DNA of 52,502 nucleotides from Acidobacteriota bacterium (GCA_018001935.1 JAGNHB010000040.1:1-52502); one strand, 5' to 3'; counted from the first letter of the stretch, positions 25,210-35,233 are shown. Program-made: numbers and translations. Notes: generated from the sequence alone by a model not told the origin.

Positions 25210-28200
25210 GGCGGGGCCGGCGGGCCGTGCCCGCCTCCGGGGCAGGCGGCTGCCCCGACCCGTAGAGGTTCCGGTAGACCGGCACCCGCCGGGCGGCTTC
25301 CGCGAGAAGGCGGTCGGCCCGGCTTTCCAGCGCCTCCCGCCCGGGGGCGGGGGTGTCTGTCGCCTGCCGGCGGAGGAGGGCGGAAAGCACGGCCCCGGCC
25401 CGGGCGTTGCGGCCGTTGACCCGGGTCGCCTGTTCCGCGAGTCGCACGCCGGCCTCCAGGGCGGACCGTCGCCCGGCCGGGTCCGCAGTGGTCACGGCGC
25501 GCCAGAGGCGGCACTCGGCATCCAGCGTGAGGAGGTCCGAACGCGACGGGTTGACGGCCCGGGCGGCGGCCACGACCACTTCGGCCTCCCGGAGGGCCTG
25601 TGACGTGTCGCCTCCACGGAAAACTTCCGCTCTCAGCCGCAGGACGAGGGTGTCGGCACAGTCGCCGAGGGTCCAGGGATCGCGGGGGTTGACGGCGCGG
25701 GCCCGCCCGGCGTCCTCTACCGCGGCGGCCAGGAAGGGGTCGGGTGAAAGGCCGCGGCTGAGCCGGAAGAGCGCGGCGATACGGTTCGCGGTGGTCCGGT
25801 TGGCCAGGGCGAACGCGTAGTTGGGCCGGAGCGCCAGGGCGCGGTCGAGGCATCGAAGGGCGTCCACGACGCGGTCGGCGGGGTCCCGGCCGTTGGACAG
25901 CTCCGCCTCCGCCTGGATCACCCGCAGCCAGCCGAAATTCGCGAACACCACCGCGTCGTTCGGGTTGACCTTCAGCGCCTGAAGGAAACAGGCTTCCGCT
26001 TCCGAAAAGGCGTGCTCGGGGGGGCGCCCGGTCTGGAGGGCGTTGTAGCCCGTGGAAGTCCACGCGTTTCCAAGATTGCCGAGGGTGTAGGGCTCACCGG
26101 GGTTCAGCCGGAGGGCCCTCTCGTAGTTCTCCACGGATTTTTTCAGGGTGGCCGCGGCGTCCTTGCCGATCTGTGTCTCCCAGGCGGCCCACTCCACGTA
26201 AGCGAGGCCGAGGTTGAAGAAGGTGGTGTCGTGATCCGGCTTGAGGGCGGCAGCCTTCTGGAGGGTCTCCACCGTCTCGCGGAACCAGGGGGAGGGGTCC
26301 CCGCCCCGGTCTGCCTCCGACCGGGCGGTGTCCGCCAGGGCTCCGCCCAGGTTGGCGTGGTACAGGGGGTTGTTGGGGTTGATCCGGATGGCCTTTCGGA
26401 AACTCTCGATGCCGTTCTTCCGGGAGGGTCCGGGATCCAGGCCCCGTCCCTGCTCCATGAAAGCCCGGTTGTTCCACGCGACCCCGAGGTTGAGGTAGAC
26501 GTCCGCGACCGGCGGGTTGATCCGGAGGCCATCGATCAGGAGGCGGATGGCCCGGTCGATCCAGGACAGGCAGTCCCCGCCGGTCTCCTGCTCGTAATAG
26601 GCCCGCATGGTGGAGGCGAGGGCGGCCTGGGACCAGTTCTCGAGCTTGCGGGGGTACAGGACCGCCAGCTGCTCCAGGATCCGGCTGGCCTCCTGGAGGG
26701 CGGGCCGCGGGTCGAGACCGTGCTTGAGCTGCCAGTATCCCCTCAGGCGGAGGGAAGCCCCGCAGGACGACAGGGCCCGCTCTTCGCGAGGGGAGAGGTT
26801 CAGGGCCGCCCGGGCGGAACGCAGGGCCGCGTCGAGGCTGGGCAGCGGGTCGACGCCCCGGTTCATGTCCACCTCGGCCTGGAACAGGTGAATCCAGGCC
26901 GAAAGGTTCAAGGCCTGGATGTTCTCGGGATCGAGGGACAGGGCCTGCCGCACGCCGGCCAGGGCGTCCGGGACCTCACGGTCCGGTTTGATCCCCCGCG
27001 CCGCCCGGGCCTTGGCGAGCTTGACCAGGACCTCGGCCTTGTTGCCGAACAGTTCGGGATCGCTCCGGGCGGCGTCCAGGGCCTTGTCCAGGGCGGCGAT
27101 GGCCTGGAGATGGCGGTCGATGGCCTCGGGGTAACGGCCGGCTTCCGCGTACCGGTCGGCAAGCGCGGTGAGGACCACCGCCTGCAGGCGGACGCTCTCG
27201 TAGTCCCAGGGATAAACGGCAGCCCGTTTCGCCGTCTCGAGGGCTTCCGGCAGCTTCCCCTCGGTCCAGGCGATCAGGCCCTCGGCGTATTTCGCGGCCC
27301 CGGCGCCCCCCGTGTCCGCCGTCCCGCGGGCGGTCCGCAGGTGGGCCAGGGCGGGGTCCCGGAAGTCGCTCTCGACCTGCCGGCGCCGGGCGTCGCGCAT
27401 CTGGGGGTTGGCGATCTGGTTGGCTTCCTCCAGTTTTTTCCGGTAGATGAACGCGAGGGTGAGGCCCAGGGCGTACTCGGTCTCCGCCGTCCGCCAGCCC
27501 GCGGCCCAGGCCCGGTTGAGGTGGTCGAGGGCGGGCTCGAACTCCCGAAGCGCGAGGTGCCCGCGGCCCAGGGCGTAATGGGCGGGGCCCTCCCCGAGTT
27601 CCCCCGCCCCGGCCATTTCCGCACGGATCTCATCCATTCTCCGCCGGATCAGGGCCTTTTCCGGACGGATGTCGTGGGGCGGCGACATCGCGGAGAACCG
27701 GGCAATGCTCTCGATCTCCTTGACCTCCGCGCCAAAGCGCTGGGCCAGTTCCACCTGGCGCGCCGCGTCGGCCCGGGCCCCGAACCACAGCACGGCCAGG
27801 AACAGGAGCCCCGCCAGCGCGGTCAGGGTGACGGCGGTGAGCAGGCGGTTCTTCATCACCCGCTTGCGGAGGCGGTACCCGAGGCTCGCACGCCGGGCCA
27901 GGACGGGGTCCCCGTTTCGGAAGCGCCGGATATCCTCAGCCAGGGCGAGGGCGGAATCGTAGCGCCGGCCCTGCTCCTTCTCCAGGCACTTCATGACGAT
28001 GGTCTCGACGTCGGGCGGGACCTGGGGGGCGACCTTGTGCAGCGGGGTGGGCTCCCCTGAAAGGATGTTCACGATGACCGCCACGGAGGTCTCCGCATCG
28101 TAAGGCGGTCTTCCGGCCAGGATGTAGTAAAGGGTGGCGCCGAGGCTGTGGACGTCGGTGCGGCGGTCGAGGCGGTGCACTTCCCCGTTGGCCTGCTCCG

Positions 28201-28867
28201 GGGCCATGTAGTGAGGGGTGCCCAGGATCTCGCCGGTCATGGAGACGCCCTGGGACTCCATCTGCCGGGCCAGGCCGAAATCCATGATGTAGGCGTGCCA
28301 GCGGCCGTCCCCGGCAGGCTCGAGGAGAATGTTGCCCGGCTTGATGTCCCGGTGGATGATCCCTTTCCGGTGGGCCTCGTGGACGGCCAGGGCGGCATCG
28401 TGGATCACGTCCAGCTTCTGCTCGAGGGTCATGCCCGGCCAGGCCTTCTCCAGGGAGACGCCCGGGATGTACTGCATGGCGATGTAAGGGCGGTCCCGCA
28501 CCACGCCGACGTCGTAGATCTTGCAGACGTGCTCGTGGTCGATGCCGGCCTGGGCACGGGCTTCGATCTCGAAACGCCGGAGTTGGGCGGGGTCGGTGCC
28601 GCGAAGGAACTTCAGGGCGACGGTGCGGTTGAGCCGGGGGTCGCGGGCCCGGTAGACGGTCCCCATCCCCCCTTCGCCGATCCAGCCCTCGTATAGGTAG
28701 CGCCCCCAGTCGTGGAAGACCTGGGGCTCGCCTTCCGGCGGCCCGGGAGGGTCGTACACCGGCTCGGTCCCGGAGCCGGGGAACAAGCGGTCGGTCGGAA
28801 AGTCGGCCGGGACGCCCGAACCGCTGTCCGGGGGCGGGGGACTGAAGGTGCCGGATGATCCGCCCAT
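25175..28867 (-). CDS. Serine/threonine protein kinase with membrane anchor and long TPR domain
   Basis: This 1230-residue PknB-type kinase has a proline-rich N-terminal tail (1-50) and a kinase domain at about 58-325 with glycine loop IGEGGMGTVY (63-72), K86, catalytic D174 in IHRDIKPGN, D196 in MDFGLA and APEQ. One TM helix (about 343-362) follows. About 850 residues outside are TPR-like helical repeats, with many copies of a form such as INPNNPLYHANLGGALADTA. All catalytic residues are present. This Hanks-type kinase plus TPR layout is common in Acidobacteriota and Planctomycetota. It is paired divergently with a paralogue at 29204. Its 3' end overlaps the convergent histidine kinase gene. 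Confidence 0.93.
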   Translation of the reverse strand: MGGSSGTFSPPPPDSGSGVPADFPTDRLFPGSGTEPVYDPPGPPEGEPQVFHDWGRYLYEGWIGEGGMGTVYRARDPRLNRTVALKFLRGTDPAQLRRFEIEARAQAGIDHEHVCKIYDVGVVRDRPYIAMQYIPGVSLEKAWPGMTLEQKLDVIHDAALAVHEAHRKGIIHRDIKPGNILLEPAGDGRWHAYIMDFGLARQMESQGVSMTGEILGTPHYMAPEQANGEVHRLDRRTDVHSLGATLYYILAGRPPYDAETSVAVIVNILSGEPTPLHKVAPQVPPDVETIVMKCLEKEQGRRYDSALALAEDIRRFRNGDPVLARRASLGYRLRKRVMKNRLLTAVTLTALAGLLFLAVLWFGARADAARQVELAQRFGAEVKEIESIARFSAMSPPHDIRPEKALIRRRMDEIRAEMAGAGELGEGPAHYALGRGHLALREFEPALDHLNRAWAAGWRTAETEYALGLTLAFIYRKKLEEANQIANPQMRDARRRQVESDFRDPALAHLRTARGTADTGGAGAAKYAEGLIAWTEGKLPEALETAKRAAVYPWDYESVRLQAVVLTALADRYAEAGRYPEAIDRHLQAIAALDKALDAARSDPELFGNKAEVLVKLAKARAARGIKPDREVPDALAGVRQALSLDPENIQALNLSAWIHLFQAEVDMNRGVDPLPSLDAALRSARAALNLSPREERALSSCGASLRLRGYWQLKHGLDPRPALQEASRILEQLAVLYPRKLENWSQAALASTMRAYYEQETGGDCLSWIDRAIRLLIDGLRINPPVADVYLNLGVAWNNRAFMEQGRGLDPGPSRKNGIESFRKAIRINPNNPLYHANLGGALADTARSEADRGGDPSPWFRETVETLQKAAALKPDHDTTFFNLGLAYVEWAAWETQIGKDAAATLKKSVENYERALRLNPGEPYTLGNLGNAWTSTGYNALQTGRPPEHAFSEAEACFLQALKVNPNDAVVFANFGWLRVIQAEAELSNGRDPADRVVDALRCLDRALALRPNYAFALANRTTANRIAALFRLSRGLSPDPFLAAAVEDAGRARAVNPRDPWTLGDCADTLVLRLRAEVFRGGDTSQALREAEVVVAAARAVNPSRSDLLTLDAECRLWRAVTTADPAGRRSALEAGVRLAEQATRVNGRNARAGAVLSALLRRQATDTPAPGREALESRADRLLAEAARRVPVYRNLYGSGQPPAPEAGTARRPRLTPAPAKPTGN

Positions 28868-28987
28868 ACCTGGTACGACCTCGACCCCGAGAGTACAGGG
28901 AGATGGCGGGGCAAGTCAAGCGCGACGGCCCCGCGGAACGCACCTTCTCCCTCCGGGCCATGGCGCAATCAAAGCTGATGAGCCCGC

Positions 28988-29130
28988 AAAAAGTCGCGAA
29001 AGGGGGATTTCCCGCGAATAACACGAATATACGCGAATTTATAACACGAATCATATCTATTGATTGTTGATTTCTGATTCGCGTTCATTCGCGTGATTCG
29101 CGGGCAAAACCGGATTTTTACGGGGTCGTC
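28988..29130 (+). repeat. Interspersed palindromic repeat family B, full copy B2
   Basis: Left arm CCCGCGAATAACACGAATATA (29011-29031) faces right arm TTCGCGTTCATTCGCGTGATT (29079-29099), then CGCGGGCAAAACC, around an AT-rich centre. Outer flanks GCAAAAAGTCGCG and CCGGATTTTTACGGGG resemble copies B1 and B3. Confidence 0.8.
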
Positions 29131-29134
29131 AGGG

Positions 29135-29163
29135 TTGCGGGCCGCGCGAGCCTGTGTTATACC
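29135..29163 (+). promoter_or_regulatory. Candidate sigma-70 promoter for the second kinase
   Basis: TTGCGG (29135-29140) is followed after 17 bp by TATACC (29158-29163), 41 bp before the ATG at 29204. Confidence 0.4.
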
Positions 29164-29203
29164 CGGGTTGTAATGCAGCTTACCCCCCCGGCAGGAGCGG
29201 CAC

Positions 29204-32200
29204 ATGACCGAACCAATCGAATCAGGGCGGCCCGGAGCGGAACCGGCCCCCGCGTACGAGTTCCTGGACGTCCTCGGCAGAGGCGGCATGGGGGTCGTCC
29301 ACAAGGCGTTCGAACCGGAGTTGAACCGCTTCGTGGCGGTAAAAGTCCTCCATTACGACTCGCCCGAGCAGGTGGAGCGGCTGTTGCGGGAAGCCCGTTC
29401 CCAGGCACGCCTCACCCACGACAACATCTGCAGGGTCTACAAGGTGGACCGGATCGAGGGCCGGCCCTGCATCGTCATGCAATACATCGACGGCAGACCC
29501 CTGCCGGAGGTCATGGGGGAGCTTTCCCTGGAGCAGAAGGCCCGGATCATGGCAAAGGTGGCGGACGCCATGCACGAAGCCCATCGGGAGGGCCTGATCC
29601 ACCGGGACCTCAAGCCCGGCAACATCATGATGGAACGCGACCCGGACGGCGACTGGAAGCCCTACGTTCTCGATTTCGGCCTGGTGCAGGAAGTGGGGAA
29701 GGCCTCCCTCACCCGGACCGGCGAGGTCATGGGCACCCCCCGTTACATGGCCCCCGAGCAGGCCATCGGGAACATCCACGCCCTCGACCGGCGCACCGAC
29801 GTCTACGCCCTCGGCGCCATCCTGTACGAACTGTTCAGCGGGAAGTACGCCCACGAGGGGGAGACCGCGGTGGAGATCCTGCTGGGGGCCCTTCACTCGG
29901 AACCCCGCCCCTGCGCAGCGTGGCGCCGAGCATTCCCACCGATCTCGAGACCATCACCATGAAGTGCCTGGAGCGTGACCCGGCGAGACGCTACGAATCC
30001 GCCCGGGCGCTGGCCGAGGACCTCCGGCGTTTCCTGGACGGAGAACCCGTCCTCGCCCGGAAAAGCAGCCTGGCGTACCGCCTGGTCCGCAAGGCCAGGA
30101 AGCACCGGGGGATGGTGGCGTTGTCGGCGGTTTTCCTCGCGGTCCTCGCGGTGCTGGTGGGGGTCGGCGTGCGGATGTGGTGGAAGCAGGCGGAGCGGGC
30201 CGCCCTGGCCCGACAGTTCGGCCAGGAGGTGGAGCGGATGGAGTGGCTCCTGCGCTACGCCCGGGTCCTGCCGCTGCACGACACCCGCCGGGAGATGGGA
30301 CAGGTCCGGTCCCGCATGAGTGCCATCGAGCAGCGGATCTCCGCCCTCGGGGACCTGGCCGCCGGCCCCGGCGGTTACGCCCTCGGCCGCGGCTGCCTCG
30401 CGCTCGGGGAGTGGGAGAGGGCTAAGGTTCACCTGGAGAAGGCCTGGGCGAACGACTATCGCGACCCCGAGGTGGCCTACGCCCTCGGCTTGTGCCTCAG
30501 CGAGCTGTACCGCCAGGGACTGGGGGAGGCGCAGCGCATCGCCAACCCCGATCTCCGCAAGGCCCAGATGGAACGGCTGGAGTCGGACTATCGAAAGCCC
30601 ACCCTGGAGTACCTCCGCCTGGCCCTGGCTTCGCCGGCCGTACAACCGGCCTATGTGGAGGGGCTCATCGCCCTCCAGGAGAAGCGGTACGAGACCGCCC
30701 TGGCCAAGGCGTCCGGCGCCCTGGCGGCGGACCCGTGGTTCTACGAGGCCCGGAAGCTGCAGGGCGACATTCACCGGGTCGTCGGCCGGGAGGCCATCGA
30801 CAAGGGGGACCTCGCCCGGGGGGAGGAAGAGCTCCGAAGGGCGGGGAAGGCTTTCGAGGATGCCGCGGCCGTCGCCCGCAGCGACGCGGCCACCTGCGAT
30901 TCCATTGCCCTGCTGCACATCGACCGGGTTGTCCTGGAGAGCTTCCGCGGGGGACCGGTCGACGCCGAGGCGGCGAAAGCCCTGTCTGCGTCAGCCAGGG
31001 CCCTCGTCGCCCAACCGGACCGGCCGGAGTCCCTGGAGGTCCGGGCCTCCGTGTACCTCACCCAGGCCCAGCAGGGCATGCGCGCGGGCAAGGACTGCAC
31101 GCCCCTGCTGGAGGCGGCGCGCAACTCCGCGGAGCGCCTCCTGACCGTCGCCCCCCGGCGGGTCAACGGTTTCAACCACCTGGGGACCGTCTTCCTGATG
31201 CAGGCCCTCTACGTCGACCTTCCCCGCGGGAAGGACCCGCGCGACGGGCTGGCCCGGGCCGCACAGGCTTTCGACCGGGCGCTGGCGCTGGACCCCGACC
31301 ACCTCTCGTCGCTGGTCAACCGGGGGGCGGCCTTCGCCGCCCGGGCCGAGTTCGAGGTGTCCAAGGGGATCGACCCCGTGGCCAGTTTCGACCAGTCCCA
31401 GGCGAGCTACGAGCGGATCACGAACCGGTACCCCCAGGCGACGCCCATTTTCAACAACCTGGCCAACGTGTTCCTGCGCCGGGGGGATTGGGAGTCCGCC
31501 CACGGGCAGGACCCCCGCCCGACGCTGCAGGTCTGCCTCGCGAACTGCGAGAAGGCCGTGGCGGCCAACCCGGCGGCCCCCCAGCCCCGGAACCTCAACG
31601 GGGCCGTGTGGGTAGCCATCGCCCGGTACGAGGGCGGGCGGGGCCAGGACCCCTCGATCCCCTGCGACCGTGCCCTGAAGTGCTTCGAGGAAGCCCTCGC
31701 GCGCAACCCGGCCTATCACCTGGCGCGGAACAACGAGGCCGAGACCTGCGTCCTCCGCGGGAACTGGGAACACGCCGTGGGCCGGGACGCGCTCCCCTGG
31801 GTCACCCGGGCCCGAAAGGCCGCCGAGGCCGTCATCTCCACGCAACCGAGAATGTTGTGGGAAATCCACTACAACGCCGGGAACGCCGAATTCCTCGCCG
31901 CCCGGTGCGAAACGGACCCCGCGCGCCGAGAGGCAGCGCTGTCCCGGGCGCACCGTCACCTGGAGAAGGCCCTGGAAGTCAACCCGCGGCAGGCCCGGGT
32001 ATTCGCACTACAGGCGGAAATCGACCTCTTCGCCGCCAGTCGGCCGGGAACGCCCGCGGCCCTCGCGGAGGGCCTTCTGAAGGCGGCCGGGGAGAACATG
32101 GACCGGGGGCTGTCCGTCAAGCCGGGGGACGTCGACCTGAACGCCCTCCGCGGGGTCGCCTGCCTCTGCCGAACCGTCGCGCTGACCGGCAAGATCGACG

Positions 32201-32448
32201 CCGCCTCGGAAATCGAAAGGGGCCGAGAAGCGGTGCGGGAGGTGCAGAACGTCAACCTGACCCACCCCCTGGCCCAGGCGGTCGACCTGGCCCTGTCGGT
32301 GCAGGAGCAGGCGCTTCGGGGAAACCCGGGGAAGGCGGCTGAATCCCGGGTGCTCCTGGTGCGCTTCCTCCAGAGTCACCCCCTCCTGGAAGAAGGCTTG
32401 GGACCCTTCGCGGTGTCCCGGCCGGTGTCCGCACCCGGGCTTCGGTAG
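29204..32448 (+). CDS. Serine/threonine kinase-TPR protein interrupted by a one-base frameshift
   Basis: This is a paralogue of the 25175 kinase. The first frame (from ATG 29204) gives glycine loop GRGGMGVV, K47, D135 in IHRDLKPGN, D157 in LDFGL, and continues to HSEP (residue 234), after which it reads nonsense and stops at 29962. The rest of the kinase (LRSVAPSIPTDLETITMKCL), one TM helix and the TPR domain continue in another frame, open from before that point to 32448. Adding one C in the CCCC run at 29902-29905 restores SEPPPLRSVAP, matching GEPTPLHKVAP of the paralogue, and gives 1081 residues. The downstream 2.5 kb is undamaged, so this is a recent mutation, an assembly error, or -1 slippage on CCCC. 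Confidence 0.85.
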
Positions 32449-32582
32449 CCGGGCTGCAACGGTCCAGAGGGCGAAAGAGTCGCGTTTACGCTACTGTGGA
32501 CCGTCTGCCGCGCGGGGGAATCAAGAGTTATTGGATTCAAAATAAAGGCTTTGAATGTGGGAGCTTCCGGATGTGCCCCGGA

Positions 32583-32598
32583 TGGCACCGTCCTTGCG
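32583..32598 (+). promoter_or_regulatory. Candidate sigma-54 promoter of the DUF5320 cluster
   Basis: TGGCAC (32583-32588), five bases, then TTGC (32594-32597) matches the sigma-54 -24/-12 consensus with exact spacing. It lies about 140 bp upstream of the DUF5320 start. Confidence 0.4.
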
Positions 32599-32740
32599 CA
32601 CTGCCTGGTGCAGGTGGTTGACCGAAAGGCCGCCGCAATCCCCGGGGGCGATCTTCGGCACGGTCCGAGCGAAACGGCGCCCGAGGGTGAAGCCGGCCAT
32701 CGGGCACTGACCGAAGACCGATTTGAAGGAGGATAGAGCC

Positions 32741-33118
32741 ATGCCGAGAGGAGATGGGACCGGGCCCCGCGGACTGGGGCCGATGACGGGGCGCGCAGCC
32801 GGATTCTGCGCGGGTTACGGGGTGCCGGGCTACGCGAACTCCATGCCGGGCCGCGGTTTCGTCGCGGGATTCGGCGGGGGCTTCGGGTTCGGCGGCCGCG
32901 GCGCCGGACGTGGCGGCGGCCGCGGCTGGCGGAACCAGTTCCACGCCACCGGGATGCCGGGCTGGATGCGCTTCGGGGCTTTCAACGCCCCGTTCCGGGC
33001 GCCGGACGCCGATTCGGAGAAACAGGCGCTCCGTCAGCAGGCCGACGCCCTGCAGGCTGAACTGGAAGCGATCCGGAAACGCCTGGATGAAATCGAGAAG
33101 GCCGCTCCGGCCGAGTGA
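32741..33118 (+). CDS. DUF5320 glycine-rich small protein
   Basis: This 125-residue protein opens with MPRGDGTGPRGLGPMTGRAA, the standard DUF5320 signature. A Gly/Arg/Phe-rich middle (about 45-70) and a C-terminal coiled coil (about 88-120) follow, the latter heptad-patterned (LRQQADALQAELEAIRKRLD). The function is unknown. From what I know of the family, members often lie near NifX/NafY-like and Mrp-type iron-sulfur genes in anaerobes. The ATG at 32741 has GGAGG 8 bases upstream; an upstream in-frame TTG at 32723 is disfavoured. It is the first gene of a plus-strand cluster with trmO, a methyltransferase and an MBL hydrolase. Confidence 0.85.
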   Translation: MPRGDGTGPRGLGPMTGRAAGFCAGYGVPGYANSMPGRGFVAGFGGGFGFGGRGAGRGGGRGWRNQFHATGMPGWMRFGAFNAPFRAPDADSEKQALRQQADALQAELEAIRKRLDEIEKAAPAE

Positions 33119-33203
33119 GCGCTGAAAAAGCGGTTGGAGCTTTTCCCACCGGACGGCGGGTCAGGCGGGGGGTCACCCACCCTGGCCCGTCGGGCGGAGG
33201 GCG

Positions 33204-33737
33204 ATGAAAACCGAAGAGATGCAAGGCGACCTCATCCTTTTCAGGCCCATCGGCGTGATCCGGAGCGAACACGATTCCGCACCGCGGACGCCCATCCAAC
33301 CCGTGTACGCCACGGGTTGCACGGGACGGGCGGAGATTTTCCCCGAGTTCGAGGAGGGGCTGCGTGACCTCGAGGGGTTCTCCCACCTGTACCTCATTTA
33401 TTTTTTTCACCGGGCCGGCCCGGCGCGGCTGGTGGTCAAGCCGTTCCTCCAGGACGCCGACCGCGGGGTCTTCGCCACCCGGGCGCCCTGCCGGCCCAAC
33501 CCCATCGGCCTGAGCGTGGTGGAACTGGTCCGGCGGGAAGGCCGCGTGCTGTACCTCGACGGCCTGGACGTCCTGGACGGCACGCCCCTGTTGGACCTCA
33601 AACCCTACACCCGCCGCTTCGACCGGATCGAGACGACCCGGAACGGGTGGCAGGACGAGGTGGACGAGGACACCGCGGTCCGCCGCGGGAAACGCATGTC
33701 CCCGCAAAACTTCCCAACAAGGGATGAGGATCGATGA
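33204..33737 (+). CDS. trmO: tRNA m6t6A37 methyltransferase, TrmO/TsaA family
   Basis: This 177-residue TsaA-like beta-barrel protein uses S-adenosylmethionine to N6-methylate t6A37 in tRNA-Thr when it is a true TrmO. Seen: FRPIGVIRSEH at the N-terminus, LEGFSHLYLIYFFH, the hallmark FATRAPCRPNPIGLS (about 90-104), and LDGTPLLDLKPY. The protein is shorter than E. coli TrmO (no C-terminal extension), as in many archaeal and anaerobe homologues whose role is untested. GGAGG precedes the ATG at 33204. The stop overlaps the next start by 4 bp (ATGA). Note that tsaE, needed for the t6A substrate, is also in this window. Confidence 0.9.
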   Translation: MKTEEMQGDLILFRPIGVIRSEHDSAPRTPIQPVYATGCTGRAEIFPEFEEGLRDLEGFSHLYLIYFFHRAGPARLVVKPFLQDADRGVFATRAPCRPNPIGLSVVELVRREGRVLYLDGLDVLDGTPLLDLKPYTRRFDRIETTRNGWQDEVDEDTAVRRGKRMSPQNFPTRDEDR

Positions 33738-34369
33738 GAGAAGAACGCCAGGGGGACCAGCGTTACGTGAAATCCTGCCGGGCGGATTTCTGGCAACGGG
33801 TCTTCCGCTTCGAGGCGGACTACCTGGCGGGTCTGCTCGGCGGGTGCCGCGACGTCCTCGGCGTCGGCTGCGGACCGGCCGTCGTCGAGGCGGAACTGAC
33901 CCGGCGGGGGTACCGCGTCACGGGGCTGGACGCCTCCCCGTCCATGCTGCCCGGCCGATCGGCCGAGCTCCGGGCCGTGGTGGCCCGGGCGGAGGGGCTC
34001 CCCTTTCCCGCCGACGTCTTCGACGCCGTGATCTTCGTGGTCTCCCTGCAGTTTGTCGAGGATTACCGGGAGGCGGTCGGGCAGGCGGCCCGCGTGCTGA
34101 AGCCGGAAGGGACCCTCGTCGCCCTGCTGCTCAACCCCGCGTCGGATTTTTTCCGTAAACGCCGCCGCGAACCGGATTCCTACGTGCACGGGGTCCGGCA
34201 CGCGGACGTGGGACCGATCGCGGACACCGTCGCCGGGCATTTCCGGGTCCGGACGGAGTACCTCCTCGGGGTGAGGGGCGAAACCCTCTTCGAAAGCCGC
34301 GACCCGGGCGAGGCGGTCCTGTATTCCGTGGCGGGGGTCAAGCGGGCGGACGGGCGGCGGGGGCCGTAG
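33734..34369 (+). CDS. Class I SAM-dependent methyltransferase
   Basis: This 211-residue Rossmann-type methyltransferase of the UbiE/Methyltransf_11 group has motif I VLGVGCGPAVVEAEL (about 41-55), the acidic end of strand 2 VTGLDASPSM, motif III ALPFPADVFDAVIFVVSLQF in slightly changed form, and ARVLKPEGTLVALLL. The substrate is unknown. It overlaps trmO by 4 bp and is followed 30 bp later by an MBL hydrolase, so it is clearly part of one operon. This gene set recurs in anaerobes, often near DUF5320 proteins, suggesting a shared but uncharacterised pathway. Confidence 0.88.
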   Translation: MREERQGDQRYVKSCRADFWQRVFRFEADYLAGLLGGCRDVLGVGCGPAVVEAELTRRGYRVTGLDASPSMLPGRSAELRAVVARAEGLPFPADVFDAVIFVVSLQFVEDYREAVGQAARVLKPEGTLVALLLNPASDFFRKRRREPDSYVHGVRHADVGPIADTVAGHFRVRTEYLLGVRGETLFESRDPGEAVLYSVAGVKRADGRRGP

Positions 34370-34399
34370 CCCCGCCATTTTCGCAGTGGAGGTCTGACC

Positions 34400-35233
34400 A
34401 TGCCGGACGAACTCCGGGTCACGATTCTGGCCGACAACCACGCCGTCGAGACCCTGGCGGCGGAACACGGCCTGTCGCTGTGGGTCGAGACGGGGGGGCG
34501 GCGCATCCTCTTCGACACTGGTCAGGGGAGCGTGTTCGAGAACAATGCCCGGCTCCTGGACATCCCGCTCGAGGCAACCGACGCCCTCGTGCTGAGCCAC
34601 GGTCACTACGACCACGCGGGCGGGCTCCCCCGCCTCCTGGCGCGGGCGCCGGAGGCAAGGGTCTACGGCCACCCGGGGATCGGGCGGGCCCGCTTTGCCG
34701 TCGAGGGAGGGAAGGCGAGGCCCATCGGGGTCCCGGCCGGGCCCGCGGACGTGCTGAGCCGGCTCGGGCCGGGGCGTTTTCAGGCCGTCTCCCGGCCGAC
34801 GGCCCTGTCGGAACGGGTCGGCCTCACCGGCCCCATCCCGCGGGAGACGGACTTCGAGGACACGGGCGGCCCCTTCTTTCTCGACCCGCTGGGGACGGAC
34901 GCCGACCCCATCGAGGACGACCTCGCGCTGTGGGTGCGGGTCCGGGACGGGGTGGTGGTCTGCGTCGGGTGCTCCCACGCGGGGTTGATCAACACCCTGA
35001 ACCACGTGGGGCGCCTGTGCCCGGGCAAGCGGTTCCGGGCCGTCATCGGGGGGTTCCACCTGGTCCACGCCGGAAAGGACCGCCTGGACCGGACCGTGGC
35101 GGCGCTGAAATCACTGGGGGTGGAACGCCTGGTTCCCTGTCATTGCACGGGGGGCGGGGCCGTCGCTTTCCTCCGCGGCGCCCTGGGGGATATCGTGACG
35201 CCCGGGGCGTCGGGGATGAGCTTCGCCTTCTGA
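34400..35233 (+). CDS. MBL-fold hydrolase, dihydropterin/RFA-P synthase-like
   Basis: This 277-residue metallo-beta-lactamase-fold protein has the metal motif LSHGHYDHAGGLP (H67, H69, D71, H72), a further histidine region GCSHAGLINTLNHV, and the C-terminal PCHCTGG block. The N-terminal TILADNHAVE..LAAEHGLSLWVE is typical of the subgroup annotated as 7,8-dihydropterin-6-methyl-4-(beta-D-ribofuranosyl)-aminobenzene-5'-phosphate synthase. That activity is established in methanogens; in bacteria the label is only by homology. It is the last gene of the DUF5320 cluster, with GGAGGT before the ATG. Confidence 0.88.
   Translation: MPDELRVTILADNHAVETLAAEHGLSLWVETGGRRILFDTGQGSVFENNARLLDIPLEATDALVLSHGHYDHAGGLPRLLARAPEARVYGHPGIGRARFAVEGGKARPIGVPAGPADVLSRLGPGRFQAVSRPTALSERVGLTGPIPRETDFEDTGGPFFLDPLGTDADPIEDDLALWVRVRDGVVVCVGCSHAGLINTLNHVGRLCPGKRFRAVIGGFHLVHAGKDRLDRTVAALKSLGVERLVPCHCTGGGAVAFLRGALGDIVTPGASGMSFAF

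Larger units (their letters stand above)
28868..29203. other. Divergent intergenic region with repeat B2 and a promoter
   Basis: No gene is seen. Repeat B2 occupies about 28988-29130 and the candidate promoter for the second kinase is 29135-29163. Confidence 0.6.

Noticed and set aside
26012..28060. 682-residue open frame on the plus strand
   Set aside because: Antisense to the TPR domain of the first Ser/Thr kinase.
32449..32740. Possible small gene before DUF5320
   Set aside because: Readings in both strands show no recognisable protein, and the stretch carries the candidate sigma-54 promoter and leader.
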